Shown piece by piece: positions 63,983-64,000 of a stretch of DNA of 64,000 nucleotides. The position numbers were made by a program, and so were the translations under genes. The notes beneath the pieces were generated by a model that saw only the letters and a program-made list of their open reading frames with translations, was not told the origin of the DNA and searched no databases. Numbering within the stretch: position 1 is the stretch's first letter; the number at the start of each line of letters is the position of its first letter. Source of the stretch: Actinomadura latina NBRC 106108 (GTDB taxonomy: Bacteria; Actinomycetota; Actinomycetes; Streptosporangiales; Streptosporangiaceae); assembly GCF_001552195.1 (NCBI RefSeq), contig NZ_BCQS01000019.1, forward strand, positions 62,001 to 126,000, written 5' to 3'.

Positions 63983-64000
63983 GTGACCGAGGAGCGCCCG
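63983..64000 (+). CDS. Possible next gene of envelope operon (partial)
   Basis: GTG at 63983 with GGAGGGG about 12 bases upstream opens a frame that runs off the window after six codons. Too short to identify; position suggests a fifth gene of the operon. Confidence 0.3.

Overview
The window is very GC-rich DNA (well above 70% by eye, with G or C at nearly every third codon position). It looks like the chromosome of a mycelial actinomycete. An Actinomadura/Thermomonosporaceae-like member of the Streptosporangiales is my best guess. The evidence is the mix of families: an XRE/DUF5753 regulator with a DUF397 partner, Methyltransf_19, SPW-repeat protein, FolP2-type protein, paired L,D-transpeptidase lipoproteins, LAL-type LuxR regulator, GTG/TTG starts and many 4-base ATGA/GTGA gene overlaps. 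I see no rRNA, tRNA, CRISPR array, phage or complete insertion sequence.

Layout. 1-6.7 kb is a xylan/xylose locus: the end of a GH3 glycosidase, a GH43 xylosidase, a convergent ROK repressor, then xylB-xylA ending in a strong bidirectional terminator. 6.7-12.3 kb is a lipoprotein, membrane-fusion adaptor, ABC ATPase and MacB-like permease operon, divergent from a two-component system; 11-bp-spaced repeats lie between them. 12.3-24.7 kb is a mixed housekeeping/envelope stretch: DinB-like protein, GAF histidine kinase, GT4 glycosyltransferase, two L,D-transpeptidases, a VC0807-like membrane protein, LysR regulator with divergent aminotransferase, CGNR protein and FolP2-like protein. 24.8-28.4 kb has GDP-mannose dehydratase, a UBP zinc finger coupled to a DHA2 exporter, a DEAD-box helicase truncated against that exporter, and cspA.

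28.6-38.2 kb is an accessory region: a small PcrA-Tudor-like protein, a decayed TetR/alcohol-dehydrogenase pair beside a minisatellite, a VOC protein, an XRE plus triplicated-DUF397 pair, a frameshifted small gene, and a translationally coupled TPR-CHAT protease / Cys-rich protein / three-helix membrane protein operon preceded by a Methyltransf_19 gene. That CHAT operon is the best candidate here for an undescribed conflict or cell-death system. 38.4-46.9 kb contains SPW protein, a secreted protein, ferredoxin FdxA, and a DUF2249 / hemerythrin / SufT-like group. Two intergenic regions of that group share one operator-like motif, which suggests a redox, nitric-oxide or Fe-S repair regulon. Further genes here include LtrA, SDR and DUF488.

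47.0-60.1 kb holds two secreted metalloproteases (M1 and M4) that share one accessory module at opposite ends, a 937-residue LAL regulator, and divergently an 1822-residue single-chain biotin-dependent carboxylase with the domain order of eukaryotic acetyl-CoA carboxylase. 60.5-64.0 kb is a tightly packed envelope operon of unknown function (two helical proteins, a four-helix membrane protein, an OmpA-domain lipoprotein) that runs off the end of the window. Functions are inferred from motifs read by eye; no database search was possible.
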